From contig JABDFS010000009.1 in assembly GCA_013286425.1 (NCBI GenBank), positions 76-49,735 of the forward strand: 49,660 nucleotides of DNA, in the 5' to 3' direction. A program made the translations under genes and the position numbers. Numbering within the stretch: the first letter of the stretch is position 1; each line of letters opens with the position of its first letter. This document shows, in pieces, positions 26,560 through 35,350 of this stretch. A model generated the notes under the pieces. That model saw nothing but the letters and a program-made list of their open reading frames with translations. It made no database searches and was not told the DNA's origin. Origin of the DNA: Bacteroidota bacterium (GTDB taxonomy: Bacteria > Bacteroidota > Bacteroidia > Chitinophagales > Chitinophagaceae).

Positions 26560-27729
26560 TTATATCAATACAAAACTTGTTACATCGCTTTCAGTAATAA
26601 CTTTTCCTGATAAGATAACAAGCCGTTCAACCACGTTGCGCAGTTCTCTTATGTTGCCCGACCAGTTATGCCTTTGTAAAGCTTCTACTGCTTTTTTATC
26701 AATATCCTTTTTAACCTGGCCATAATCTTCGGCAATATCTCCCAGGAATTTATCTATCAGTAACGGGATATCTTCTTTACGCTCATTCAAAGAGGGAACA
26801 TGAATAAGTATAACATTCAGGCGATGATACAGGTCAATACGGAAGCTCTTTTCTTCCACTTCTTTTAAAAGATTTTTATTGGTGGCAGCAATTACACGTA
26901 CATCAACATTTATTTCTTTATCGCCCCCTACGCGCGTAATCTTTCCTTCCTGCAAAGCACGCAATACTTTAGCCTGCGCATTCAAACTCATATCGCCCAC
27001 TTCATCTAAAAAAAGTGTACCGCCATTGGCCAGTTCAAACTTACCAATGCGTTGTTTTATGGCTGATGTAAAAGAGCCTTTCTCGTGGCCAAACAATTCG
27101 CTTTCTATCAGCTCCGACGGAATAGCCGCACAATTCACTTCTATTAAACTTTGCTCGGCACGTTTGCTTTTTGCATGCAGCCATTTAGCCACTAATTCTT
27201 TTCCCGCACCATTATCGCCGGTTATTAAAACCCTTGCATCGGTAGGCGCCACTTTTTCAATGGTGTCTTTTATCTTTTTCATTCCATCGCTCTCTCCTAT
27301 CATCTCATCCACCCTGTTAATCTTCCTGCGTAATGTTTTGGTTTCTTTGTTGAGCGAACTTTTGTCAAGTGCGTTGCGGATGGTAATAAGCAACCTGTTG
27401 AGATCAGGTGGTTTTGCCACATAATCATACGCGCCTTTTTTCACCGCATCAACAGCAGTTTCTATTGTACCGTGGCCGCTGATCATGATGATAGGAACAT
27501 CGCTGTTTATCTCACCTGCTTTTACTAAAAATTCAAGCCCGTCCATTTTAGGCATCTTGATATCGCATAAAACAACATCGTATGTTTTCTCTGAAAACAA
27601 TTTCAGTCCCTCTTCACCGTCTGTTGCTTCTTCTATTTTAAACCCTTCGTAAGAAAGAATTTCATTTAAGGTTTTGCGGATAGAACGTTCGTCGTCTATA
27701 ATTAAAATATTACCTGAAAGTTTCGCCAT
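26560..27729 (-). CDS. NtrC-like response regulator without DNA-binding domain
   Basis: Receiver domain with D12-D13 and phospho-acceptor D56 in VVLCDIKMP; AAA+ sigma-54-activator domain with Walker A GDNGAGKE, SELFGHEKGSF, Walker B GGTLFLDEVGD, the arginine-containing FRIDLYHRLNVI, and the C-terminal NWSGNIRELRN. Two oddities are visible. The sigma-54 loop GAFTGA reads GSFTSA, and the protein stops at residue 389 just after the AAA+ lid, without the usual Fis-type helix-turn-helix. It may act from solution or have another output. No kinase gene is adjacent. Confidence 0.93.
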   Translation of the reverse strand: MAKLSGNILIIDDERSIRKTLNEILSYEGFKIEEATDGEEGLKLFSEKTYDVVLCDIKMPKMDGLEFLVKAGEINSDVPIIMISGHGTIETAVDAVKKGAYDYVAKPPDLNRLLITIRNALDKSSLNKETKTLRRKINRVDEMIGESDGMKKIKDTIEKVAPTDARVLITGDNGAGKELVAKWLHAKSKRAEQSLIEVNCAAIPSELIESELFGHEKGSFTSAIKQRIGKFELANGGTLFLDEVGDMSLNAQAKVLRALQEGKITRVGGDKEINVDVRVIAATNKNLLKEVEEKSFRIDLYHRLNVILIHVPSLNERKEDIPLLIDKFLGDIAEDYGQVKKDIDKKAVEALQRHNWSGNIRELRNVVERLVILSGKVITESDVTSFVLI

Positions 27730-27851
27730 TAGATATATTTAAAGCCGGCAATTTAGCGAACATCGTTTTAATTGATGTTTACGTTCTGCAAAAACTGGTT
27801 TTGTTTGTGTTTCGTTAAACATACAATCACTTATTAGTTGTAAATGCAGGT

Positions 27852-27859
27852 TAATTTTG
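27852..27859 (+). promoter_or_regulatory. Candidate -7 box for the LLM oxidoreductase
   Basis: TAATTTTG matches TAnnTTTG and stands 40 bases upstream of the ATG at 27900. No -33 element at the right distance is convincing. Confidence 0.4.
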
Positions 27860-27899
27860 TGTGATGAAATAATGTCCAGAAAAACTTTAATTACAACAG

Positions 27900-28898
27900 A
27901 TGAGCAACGTAAACAAAAGCATTAGAATCCCTTTATCCATTCTTGATCTTGCAACTGTACGCGAAGGAAAAAGCATAGCAGACACTTATGCAAACAGTTT
28001 GAAACTGGCGCAACTTGCCGAACAACTCGGTTATAAAAGATACTGGCTGGCAGAACATCACAACATGGAAAGTATTGCCAGTGCAGCTACTTCTGTTTTG
28101 ATCGGCTATATAGCGCAGGGAACAAAAACAATTCGTGTTGGTTCAGGCGGAATTATGTTGCCAAATCATGCGCCGTTGGTTATTGCAGAACAGTTTGGAA
28201 CATTAGCTACATTATATCCAGGCAGGATCGATCTCGGACTTGGCCGTGCGCCGGGTACCGATCAATTAACATCAATGGCATTGCGCCGCGACCGTTATGC
28301 TGCTTATGATTTTCCTGAACAGGTAAAAGAATTGCTTACATATTTTTCTGCCAACAATCGCACATCAAAGATCAGGGCCATTCCGGGTGAAGGATTAGAC
28401 ATTCCTGTGTGGATTCTTGGTTCCAGCACAGACAGCGCTTACCTCGCTGCTGCAATGGGTTTGCCTTATGCATTTGCCAGCCATTTTGCGCCCGCACATT
28501 TAATGGAAGCGTTGCAGATTTACAGGAATAATTTTAAGCCCTCTGTTTATTTACAGCAACCATATACAATGGCTGCTATCAATGTAATTGCAGCCGGTAC
28601 AACGGAAGAAGCTGTTTATCTCGGCACATCATTTCAGCAATTATTTGCAGGCGTGATTCGTGGCAATCCCAAACCTTTGCCGATGCCTGTTGATAATATT
28701 AATTCTGCTGTAAGTCCACTTGAAGAAGCAGCCATACAACAAATGTTAACTTATAGTTTTCGTGGGGATCAGGAATTAATAAAAGAAAAATTAAATGCGT
28801 TTATTTATGCAACAAAAGTTGACGAACTGATGATCGTTTCTCATGTGTATGACCAGGAAGCCAAACGCAAATCGTATGAGCTTATTATGAATGTTTAG
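27900..28898 (+). CDS. LLM-class flavin-dependent oxidoreductase
   Basis: A luciferase-like monooxygenase-fold protein of 332 aa, probably binding FMN. The family marks are [32 protein letters not shown], then [45 protein letters not shown], which defines the MsnO8-like subgroup widespread in bacteria. The substrate is unknown. It stands alone, divergent from the regulator-miaA operon. Confidence 0.93.
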   Translation: MSNVNKSIRIPLSILDLATVREGKSIADTYANSLKLAQLAEQLGYKRYWLAEHHNMESIASAATSVLIGYIAQGTKTIRVGSGGIMLPNHAPLVIAEQFGTLATLYPGRIDLGLGRAPGTDQLTSMALRRDRYAAYDFPEQVKELLTYFSANNRTSKIRAIPGEGLDIPVWILGSSTDSAYLAAAMGLPYAFASHFAPAHLMEALQIYRNNFKPSVYLQQPYTMAAINVIAAGTTEEAVYLGTSFQQLFAGVIRGNPKPLPMPVDNINSAVSPLEEAAIQQMLTYSFRGDQELIKEKLNAFIYATKVDELMIVSHVYDQEAKRKSYELIMNV

Positions 28899-29607
28899 GC
28901 TTTATATTTTTCCTTTTCATCTTACTGATAATGTTTTTTATAAAAGAATTTATTTTTCTTATGTTCTATCTCAAATAACAAAATTAAAATTGAATATTAT
29001 ACTCAATATTGTTTGTTTTTTTTGCTCTTAAGAAATTAATTTCAGTAAGATGTTTGTCACTTTCTTTGCCTTGATGCAAAGAAAGTAACCAAAGAAAAAT
29101 CAAGAACGGCATGATCGCTCCGCGCATCCGTTCTGGCCAACGCCTCCTTCTGTGTGGCTTGCTTTATCATTTGCAGCCAATATTTAATTATAATTATTAT
29201 CCATGCTGCGTACTTTTTGTTACAATGCTTTACGGTAGCAGGAGTATCATGTGCACCGGCGGCGCCTGGCTTATCATTGAACTTAACAGCGTGAATCTTT
29301 TTAAATGTTGATTAAAAGGTACTGATTGAATTTAAGATCAAGGCTCAACTGCTGAAGAAACAACATTACAACAGCTTAATCAAGGCGTGTGCACGGATGT
29401 GCTGTATTATCATCCGTGCTTGAACTTTCTTTGGTTACTTTCTTTCTTTCAAGAGAAAGAAAGTGACAAAACATCTTAATAGAAATAATACTTAATAAGA
29501 AAAGAAAGAACAACAATCATTATAAAAATAAACTCCTACCATTTTAGTAGGAATTATTTATTTTGCCGCTGCAAGCAATCACTCAATTAGTAAAATAAAG
29601 ATCACTC
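28899..29607. other. Intergenic region holding interspersed repeat copy A
   Basis: About 150 AT-rich bases after the oxidoreductase hold nothing I recognise; 29046-29478 is the palindrome-ended repeat described next; the last ~130 bases lead into the sulfatase gene and should contain its promoter. The apparent 66-codon frame at 29111 lies wholly in repeat DNA and is not a gene. Confidence 0.7.
29046..29478 (+). repeat. Palindrome-ended interspersed repeat, copy A
   Basis: A ~430-bp unit bounded by TAAGATG and CATCTTA. Both ends carry related ~50-base inverted repeats (TTTGTCACTTTCTTT...AAAGAAAGTAACC) that contain their own smaller palindrome. The interior holds the words GATCGCTCCGCGC, GGCCAACGCCTCC and AATCAAGGCGTGTGCAC, which recur in copies B and C. 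It encodes no protein. The form is that of a non-autonomous, MITE-like element. Confidence 0.8.
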
Positions 29608-31215
29608 ATGCGAAAAATTAAATGCATATTCTATAGCATAACACTATTGCTTTTTCCTTTATTAAGTTTCAGCCAGCAACGCCCGAATATTATTTTAATA
29701 ATGGCCGATGATATGGGCTATTCAGACATTGGTTGTTTCGGCAGCGAAATACCAACGCCTAATCTGGATAGGCTTGCATCAAAAGGCATTCGCTTCTCGC
29801 AGTTTTATAATGGTGCAAGATGCTGCCCCACAAGAGCCAGCTTATTAACCGGTTTATTTCCACACCAGGCAGGCATTGGCCAGATGACAGAAAACACAAC
29901 CGATACATCAGCCTATCACTGGGGAACAGATGGCTACCAGGGTTATTTGAATCATCATTGTGTAACACTGGCTGAAGTATTAAGCACTGCAGGCTATCAT
30001 ACGTACATGGCAGGCAAATGGCATTTGGGTATGCAACAGGAAGACAGGTTGCCTTTGCAACGTGGCTTTGAAAAATATTATGGTGTGTTGGATGGAGCGA
30101 TGAGTTACTTCAAACCACAGGGCGGCAGAAGCTTATGGTATATGAATACAAAACAGCCGCCGCCATCAGGCAATTATTATACAACAGATGCCTTTACAGA
30201 TTCTGCCATTGCATTTGTACAGGAACAAAAAGATAACAAGCCGTTCTTTTTATACCTCGCCTTTAATGCACCGCACTGGCCTTTACAGGCAAAGCCTGAA
30301 GACATACAAAAGTTTGCAGGCATGTATGATAAAGGATGGGATAAAATCCGTGAAGACAGATATGCGCGCCAGCAACAGATGGGTATTGTAACTGCTGATA
30401 CAAAACTATCACAACGTGATACTTCAGTGCGTGCATGGGATGCGTTAAGCGGCCAGGAAAAGAAAGACGTTGCGTATCGCATGCAGGTGTATGCAGCGCA
30501 GGTAAGCCGTATTGATCAAAATGTTGGCAAACTGGTTGCGATGCTGCAAAGCAAAGGCGTGCTGGATAATACGCTGATCATTTTTTTAAGCGATAACGGC
30601 GCTTGTCCTGAACCTTATAAAGAGCTTGGCGGTGGCGCACAAAGCGATATCAATAATCCTGAATTATCTACTGCAATATCTTATGGCGAAGGTTGGGCCA
30701 ATGCATCCAATACACCCTATCGCAAATGGAAACGCGAAACAGAAGAAGGCGGCATCTCCGCTCCTTTCATTATGTACTGGCCAAAAGGTATTGGGGCAAA
30801 AGAAGATAATTCCATCGTAACAACACCTTCCTACCTGCCGGATATTATGCCAACATTTATTGATGTGGCAAAAGCAAATTATCCAACAACCTATAAAGGC
30901 AATTCTATTTACCCGTTAGCCGGCAGAAGCCTTGCTCCTGTTTTTAAAGGTGATAGTTTATCAAGGCACACTTATATGTTCTGGGAACATGAAAGCTGGC
31001 AGGCAGTACGCAAAGGTGATTGGAAGGCAGTAAAAGATAAAAAAGGAACTGCATGGAGTTTGTATAACCTGTCAACCGACCGTGATGAAGAACATAATCT
31101 TGCAAATGCACAACCGGCTATTTTAAATGATCTCGTTACACATTGGGATCAATGGGCAAAAGATAATTTTGTTTTTCCCAAACATGCAGATCCGAATGAT
31201 ACAAAGGTTGAATAA
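29608..31215 (+). CDS. Secreted sulfatase (arylsulfatase type)
   Basis: Hydrolyses sulfate esters; exported by a signal peptide that ends near LLSFSQQ. The metal site opens NIILIMADDMGYSDIGCFG, and the formylglycine motif C-x-P-x-R is present (C72 of RCCPTRASLLTG), so it needs an FGE or anaerobic maturase encoded elsewhere. Later pieces are MAGKWHLGM, FFLYLAFNAPHWPLQAK, IFLSDNGACPEPY and the C-terminal FWEHESWQAVRKGDWKAVK. 535 aa is typical of S1-family sulfatases. It lies between repeat copies A and B and is not in an evident operon. The natural substrate cannot be told. Confidence 0.95.
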   Translation: MRKIKCIFYSITLLLFPLLSFSQQRPNIILIMADDMGYSDIGCFGSEIPTPNLDRLASKGIRFSQFYNGARCCPTRASLLTGLFPHQAGIGQMTENTTDTSAYHWGTDGYQGYLNHHCVTLAEVLSTAGYHTYMAGKWHLGMQQEDRLPLQRGFEKYYGVLDGAMSYFKPQGGRSLWYMNTKQPPPSGNYYTTDAFTDSAIAFVQEQKDNKPFFLYLAFNAPHWPLQAKPEDIQKFAGMYDKGWDKIREDRYARQQQMGIVTADTKLSQRDTSVRAWDALSGQEKKDVAYRMQVYAAQVSRIDQNVGKLVAMLQSKGVLDNTLIIFLSDNGACPEPYKELGGGAQSDINNPELSTAISYGEGWANASNTPYRKWKRETEEGGISAPFIMYWPKGIGAKEDNSIVTTPSYLPDIMPTFIDVAKANYPTTYKGNSIYPLAGRSLAPVFKGDSLSRHTYMFWEHESWQAVRKGDWKAVKDKKGTAWSLYNLSTDRDEEHNLANAQPAILNDLVTHWDQWAKDNFVFPKHADPNDTKVE

Positions 31216-31314
31216 TCAAGCCCCCGAGCCCCCGCCCCTAAAAGCGAGTAATTAAATCAAACTAAGAATAAAGCGCGAAATATAGTAAGCGTTAGCAATA
31301 CAACAGGTCAATAT

Positions 31315-31484
31315 AATAAAGCAAGCAACACAGAGGGAGGCGCAGGCCAGACAAATACAAAGTATTCATTGAGGCCATTGAAAAATAATTGTGCACGAAA
31401 TAAAACGCGCGGAGCGATCGGGTTTGTCTTGATTTTTCTTTGGTTACTTTCTTTGCATCAAGGCAAAGAAAGTGACAAACATCT
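31315..31484 (-). repeat. Palindrome-ended interspersed repeat, partial copy B
   Basis: Inverted relative to copy A. Its right-hand 57 bases (31428-31484) are the exact reverse complement of 29048-29104. It carries the AAAGCAAGC, GGAGGCG, GGCCAGAC and GCGCGGAGCGATC words but lacks the far half. It holds the ~50-bp nested module (see 31352). Confidence 0.85.
31352..31406 (+). repeat. Nested mini-repeat in copy B
   Basis: A block containing GTATTCATTGAGGCCATTG and AATAATTGTGCACGAAATAA splits the GGCCAGA...GCGCGGAG sequence that is continuous in copy A. An identical block lies in copy C at 33312 and a diverged one at 33053. Confidence 0.75.
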
Positions 31485-31528
31485 AATAGGAACTAGTTAA
31501 GAGACAAAGAAAGTGACAATTAAACATC

Positions 31529-32902
31529 CTATTGTTGCTCCAACACAAGAATATTATTCAACATCTTTTTTGTTGACTTATCCTGTAATGTTTGCTGATT
31601 ACCTGGAATAGCAGTTTCAGGATTCGGCCAATCAAGGCTATACAAATTACTATTGTTGATATACACTTTACGTGTAATTGTCTGCGACCAGTATTGCCAA
31701 AAAGTTGCATACACACCCGGGTATGCATCATAAGACCAGGTTCTTCGTTGAGCTGCATTCGCCATAAAACTAACAGCATCCAGGTGGCCATACACAGTTG
31801 TATCCGGTCTTGCAATACCAGCCATATCAGCAAGCGAATACATGAAGTCAGGAAAATCAACAAGCCCTGTATCAACGCCCTTTCCAATGCCTTTTATGAT
31901 CAATGGCACATGCGTTCCGGTTTCCTGTGTTGTACCTTTCCCACCTTGTACACTTACAATCTTACCTGATGCATTTTTCCATTTTGATGTAATACCGGCT
32001 GGTGTGCCATTATCGCCAACAAATACAACATACGTGTTTGATAAAACACCTAATGAATCTGCATGATGCAATAATTTTCCAATCAGTATATCCATGTATT
32101 GCATCATTGACGGATAAAAATTACCACTCGCTCTTTTATTGAATGGATTTTGTATCCATGCATTGAACTGCGCATCAAGCGGCGTTGGGCAAAACGGTGC
32201 GTGACAAAGTGCAGATGAATAATACAGGAAGAAAGGCTTTTGGTGTGTCTTTGCATTATCCATAAACTTTTCACTGTACGATTCGTACAAATCAGGTCCA
32301 TAAAATTGATTGGTAAAAGTTGAATCCCAAAACTTGCCCTTTGTACTGTCTGATGATACATGCGGGTGAAAATATCTCGGGTGATTTACATCATCATCAC
32401 CATGTTCTGAAAAAGGATCTTCTGTGTAATCAAATATGATATACTTATCAAACCCAAACGAGTGAATGGATGCATCGTTCCCGGTGATCTGCCATTTACC
32501 TGCAACGCATGTTGTATAACCATTATCATGAAATAAATTAGCAATGGTTTTTTGAGTAGAATCCAAAAGGCCCCAGCGTGTATAGTTACGTTGATTATAC
32601 TTTCCTGTTAATAACGCGATCCTGCTCGGACTGCAAATGGGACTTGAATGACAGGCTGTAAACCTTGTACTGACTGATGCAAGCAGATCAAGGTTTGGTG
32701 TAACGTATGATTGGCCTCCATCAAACGCCGGGTTTTCATAGCCAACATCATCGGCAAGAATAAAAATTACATTCGGTTTACGGTTCACTGCAAACGAAGC
32801 GTTCGAAGCATTTTGAACAGTGCTTTCCTGGTTGATAAAATCTTTTTTACATCCGGCACAGAACAATATCAATAAAAGCAGTACGGAAATTCGGTTTTTC
32901 AT
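31529..32902 (-). CDS. Sulfatase, lipoprotein
   Basis: A second sulfatase, anchored by a lipoprotein signal (LILFCAGCKKDF, Cys18). Metal and active-site motifs are NVIFILADDVGYENPAFDGG and C90 in SPICSPSRIALLTG (C-S-P-S-R, the formylglycine site). Later come CVAGKWQITG, FFLYYSSALCHAPFCPTP and VFVGDNGTPAG. At 457 aa it is shorter than the other sulfatase and clearly a different subfamily. The two genes converge, so they are not co-transcribed. Confidence 0.94.
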   Translation of the reverse strand: MKNRISVLLLLILFCAGCKKDFINQESTVQNASNASFAVNRKPNVIFILADDVGYENPAFDGGQSYVTPNLDLLASVSTRFTACHSSPICSPSRIALLTGKYNQRNYTRWGLLDSTQKTIANLFHDNGYTTCVAGKWQITGNDASIHSFGFDKYIIFDYTEDPFSEHGDDDVNHPRYFHPHVSSDSTKGKFWDSTFTNQFYGPDLYESYSEKFMDNAKTHQKPFFLYYSSALCHAPFCPTPLDAQFNAWIQNPFNKRASGNFYPSMMQYMDILIGKLLHHADSLGVLSNTYVVFVGDNGTPAGITSKWKNASGKIVSVQGGKGTTQETGTHVPLIIKGIGKGVDTGLVDFPDFMYSLADMAGIARPDTTVYGHLDAVSFMANAAQRRTWSYDAYPGVYATFWQYWSQTITRKVYINNSNLYSLDWPNPETAIPGNQQTLQDKSTKKMLNNILVLEQQ

Positions 32903-33052
32903 GATCGGGCTTTAATTTTTTCAATTTATAAAACCAAATTTATGAAGGTGAAGCTTTCATCCCATCTTGATTTTAGTTTCTTTTGATCGAGTGAAAAGAA
33001 CAAATAATTTTTTATAAAAAATGTTTGTCACTTTCTTTCTCTTGAAAGAAAG

Positions 33053-33104
33053 ACATGCGAAGCATTCATCGAGGCAATTAAAAATAATTATGCACGAGAT
33101 AAAG
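33053..33104 (+). repeat. Nested mini-repeat inside the left end of copy C
   Basis: A block with GCATTCATCGAGGCAATTA and AATAATTATGCACGAGATAA interrupts the end sequence that in copy A (reverse strand) reads GAAAGAAAGTAACC. AAAG stands at both junctions, as a short target duplication would leave. It resembles the blocks at 31352 and 33312 but has diverged. Confidence 0.7.
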
Positions 33105-33311
33105 TAACCAAAGAAAGTTTAAGCACGCATGATAATACAGCACATGCGTGCACACGCCTTGATTGAACTTTTGTAGTATCGTTCCTTCAGCAGTGAACCT
33201 TGATGTTGTCTGACCATGATTTATAGGATTGATCTGATTTCACAGATTATTAAAAATTCAACAAGCAATCCATCAATAATCAAAGCCACACAGAGGGAGG
33301 CGCTGGCCAGA

Positions 33312-33366
33312 CAAATACAAAGTATTCATTGAGGCCATTGAAAAATAATTGTGCACGAAATAAAAC
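33312..33366 (+). repeat. Nested mini-repeat in right half of copy C
   Basis: The same block and the same insertion point as in copy B at 31352, so B and C derive from one interrupted ancestor while copy A keeps the uninterrupted form. Confidence 0.75.
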
Positions 33367-33581
33367 GCGCGGAGCGATCGGGTTTGTCTTGATCTTTTCT
33401 TTCGTTCTTTCTTTTGTATCAAGACAAAAGAAAGAACAACACTAAATTGAAAACAAATCATAAAATCCAATCAACATCTTATTTAAGAAAGTGGCAAAAC
33501 AATTATAACAATAAAGCTTACAATTCGTTTTACACAAACAATATTGTAAAATCAAATTTATATCTTAGCAATACTAACATT

Positions 33582-34988
33582 ATGACTACCCTTTACATTC
33601 TGTTTGCCATCACAATAATTCTATTAATTATTCTAACTATAAAATCATTTACCAAAAATGCAAATGATGCAAAGCTTGACGCATTTATCAACATCAGCAA
33701 TGAAAAATTAAATACAATAAGCAACGATGTAAAACGCATAGAAGAATCCGTAAAAAAAGAAATCTCATTTAATAGGATTGAAACAACCAATCAATCAGCA
33801 AGAGCAAGAAATGAATTAACGCTGGCACTTAGTTCATTCAAAACAGACCTTGCCGAAACCATACAACAATTCAACAGTATACAGAAAGACAATTTCTATG
33901 CGTTGCTTAACAAGCAAAGCGAACAAAATGAAACCACTGCAAAAGGCTTGAATGAAATGCGGCAAACGCTGGAGCAAAAAGTAACTGCCATGCAAACAAG
34001 CAATGAGCAGAAGCTGGAACAAATGCGCGTTACCGTTGATGAGAAACTGCAGCAAACATTGGAAGCAAGGCTTGGCGAAAGTTTTAAGCTTGTAAGCGAA
34101 CGCCTCGAAGCCGTGCACAAAGGCCTCGGCGATATGCAACAACTCGCCACCGGCGTTGGTGATTTAAAGCGTGTACTCAGCAATGTAAAAACACGCGGTG
34201 TTATGGGCGAGTACCAGCTCGAAGCCATACTCGAGCAAACCCTCACCCCCGACCAATACGACAAGAATGTAAAAACAAAATCCGGCAGCAATGCCATGGT
34301 AGAGTTTGCCGTAAAGCTACCCGGAATAAGCGTTGGCACCAACGGTACCGCAAGTGCGGTATGGCTGCCCATCGACAGCAAGTTTCCCAAAGAAGATTAT
34401 GAGCTGCTGCTGCAGGCTTACGACCATGGCGACGCCACACTAATAGAAGAAAGCCGCAAAGCCTTTGTACGCGGCATAAAAAAATGCGCTGCCGATATCA
34501 GCAGCCGCTATATTGACGCACCCAACACCACCAGCTTTGCCATACTCTTCCTGCCCTTCGAAAGTTTATATGCCGAAGTGCTGCGCACACCCGGCCTCTT
34601 CGAAAGTATACGCACCGGTTGCAACATCAACATAGCCGGCCCTACCACGCTCAGCGCCTTCCTCAGCAGTTTACAAATGGGTTTCCGCACCCTTGCCATA
34701 GAAAAGCGCAGCGGCGAAGTATGGCAGTTGCTCAGTGCCGTAAAAACCGAGTTCGGGAACTTCAGCGGCCTGCTGGATAAAGCACAAAAGAATATACAAA
34801 CAGGTCTTGACCAATTAGAGAATGTAGTGGGTGTAAGAACACGTGCTATCGAAAAAAAGCTAAAGAATGTGGAACTGCTGAATCAGGATGAAGCAAAAAA
34901 CATATTGCCTGAAATATTAAACGGCGAGTTAACTGAAGATGACGATATAACAATAGATGAAATGAACGTACCAAAGCATAATCCATAG
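33582..34988 (+). CDS. rmuC: DNA recombination protein RmuC
   Basis: RmuC-family protein that limits inversions between short repeats; a fitting neighbour for so repeat-rich a region. The start at 33582 (MTTLYILFAITIILLIIL) gives the normal N-terminal membrane helix; the longer frame from 33414 would read repeat DNA. A coiled coil fills ~25-195, then comes the nuclease-like domain with NVKTRGVMGEYQLEAILEQ, LPIDSKFPKEDYELL and FAILFLPFESLYAEVLRTPGL. Base composition is odd: the middle (about 34030-34780) is much richer in G+C than both ends (34 of 60 bases from 34501 against 17 of 60 from 33661). Confidence 0.94.
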   Translation: MTTLYILFAITIILLIILTIKSFTKNANDAKLDAFINISNEKLNTISNDVKRIEESVKKEISFNRIETTNQSARARNELTLALSSFKTDLAETIQQFNSIQKDNFYALLNKQSEQNETTAKGLNEMRQTLEQKVTAMQTSNEQKLEQMRVTVDEKLQQTLEARLGESFKLVSERLEAVHKGLGDMQQLATGVGDLKRVLSNVKTRGVMGEYQLEAILEQTLTPDQYDKNVKTKSGSNAMVEFAVKLPGISVGTNGTASAVWLPIDSKFPKEDYELLLQAYDHGDATLIEESRKAFVRGIKKCAADISSRYIDAPNTTSFAILFLPFESLYAEVLRTPGLFESIRTGCNINIAGPTTLSAFLSSLQMGFRTLAIEKRSGEVWQLLSAVKTEFGNFSGLLDKAQKNIQTGLDQLENVVGVRTRAIEKKLKNVELLNQDEAKNILPEILNGELTEDDDITIDEMNVPKHNP

Positions 34989-34999
34989 TCATAGTTTGG

Positions 35000-35038
35000 C
35001 CTCCCTCTCTCACTTGTGGAGAGGGAACGAGGGTGAGG
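35000..35038. repeat. Short palindromic repeat at an rmuC duplication junction
   Basis: TCCCTCTC (35002-35009) pairs with GAGAGGGA (35019-35026), and the wider CCTCCCTCT...GAGGGTGAGG is of the dispersed-repeat kind found in many genomes. It sits exactly between the end of rmuC and the stump of a second rmuC. Confidence 0.7.
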
Positions 35039-35212
35039 TATCAGTTGGAAGATGTGGTAGGCAAACGCACAAAAGCTATTGAAAGAAGATTAAAAGATGT
35101 GCAGGTGCTGAACAATGAAGGAACATTAAATATATTGCCAGAACTAAACAATGAAACAATTGCTAATGATGAAGATAGTTTTGTGTTACCAGCAGTTGTA
35201 TTTCAATTAAGC
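35036..35212 (+). pseudogene. 3' stump of a second rmuC
   Basis: The frame reads YQLEDVVGKRTKAIERR, then LKDVQVLNNEGTLNILPEL, which matches the C-terminal tail of the intact rmuC next door (DQLENVVGVRTRAIEKK, then LKNVELLNQDEAKNILPEI) at well under full identity. Only the last ~45-60 codons remain and the reading runs on into unrelated sequence. It is a relic of a duplicated or replaced rmuC allele, joined at the short palindrome just before it. Confidence 0.85.
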
Positions 35213-35350
35213 ACGATTGTGTCAATCCCCTATGCTGTAGATTTTCATGGCAGCATAATTAAATGCAAATGATAGAACAAGCACTCTGAATCTGGAAATT
35301 ATTTGTGATTGAACGGAAGATGAAATATCTTTTTACTAAATATAAAATCA

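Larger units (their letters stand above)
31216..31528. other. Spacer between the two sulfatases
   Basis: 31221-31250 is a C-rich word series (CCCCCGAGCCCCCGCCCC) unlike the surrounding sequence. 31315-31484 is repeat copy B. The last bases include another AAAGAAAGTGACAA half-site. The two sulfatases converge here and no classical terminator stands out; the palindromic end of copy B may serve instead. Confidence 0.6.
33020..33440 (-). repeat. Palindrome-ended interspersed repeat, copy C
   Basis: Full-length relative of copy A in the opposite orientation: AATGTTTGTCAC...CTTGAAAG, CACGCATGATAATACAGCAC, GTGCACACGCCTTGATT, GGAGGCGCTGGCCAGAC and GCGCGGAGCGATC all correspond. Its right end has changed (AAGAAAGAACGAAAG-type words in place of the TAACC form) yet stays palindromic. 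Two nested mini-repeats interrupt it. Confidence 0.85.
32903..33581. other. Intergenic region holding repeat copy C and the rmuC promoter
   Basis: The first ~115 bases are the upstream region of the lipoprotein sulfatase. 33020-33440 is repeat copy C. The remaining ~140 bases lead into rmuC: TTG at 33544 and TATCTTAG at 33561 resemble a weak Bacteroidota promoter ending 13 bases before the ATG. Confidence 0.6.

Noticed and set aside
29111-29311. 66-codon frame before the first sulfatase
   Set aside because: It lies wholly within repeat copy A, and the matching frames in copies B and C are broken.
29608-32902. Sulfatases as part of a polysaccharide utilisation locus with the SusC/SusD genes
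   Set aside because: They lie over 4 kb away, beyond a housekeeping operon, on separate transcripts and between repeats.
33414-33581. Upstream extension of rmuC by 56 codons
   Set aside because: It reads repeat copy C and AT-rich leader; the ATG at 33582 gives the normal RmuC membrane helix.
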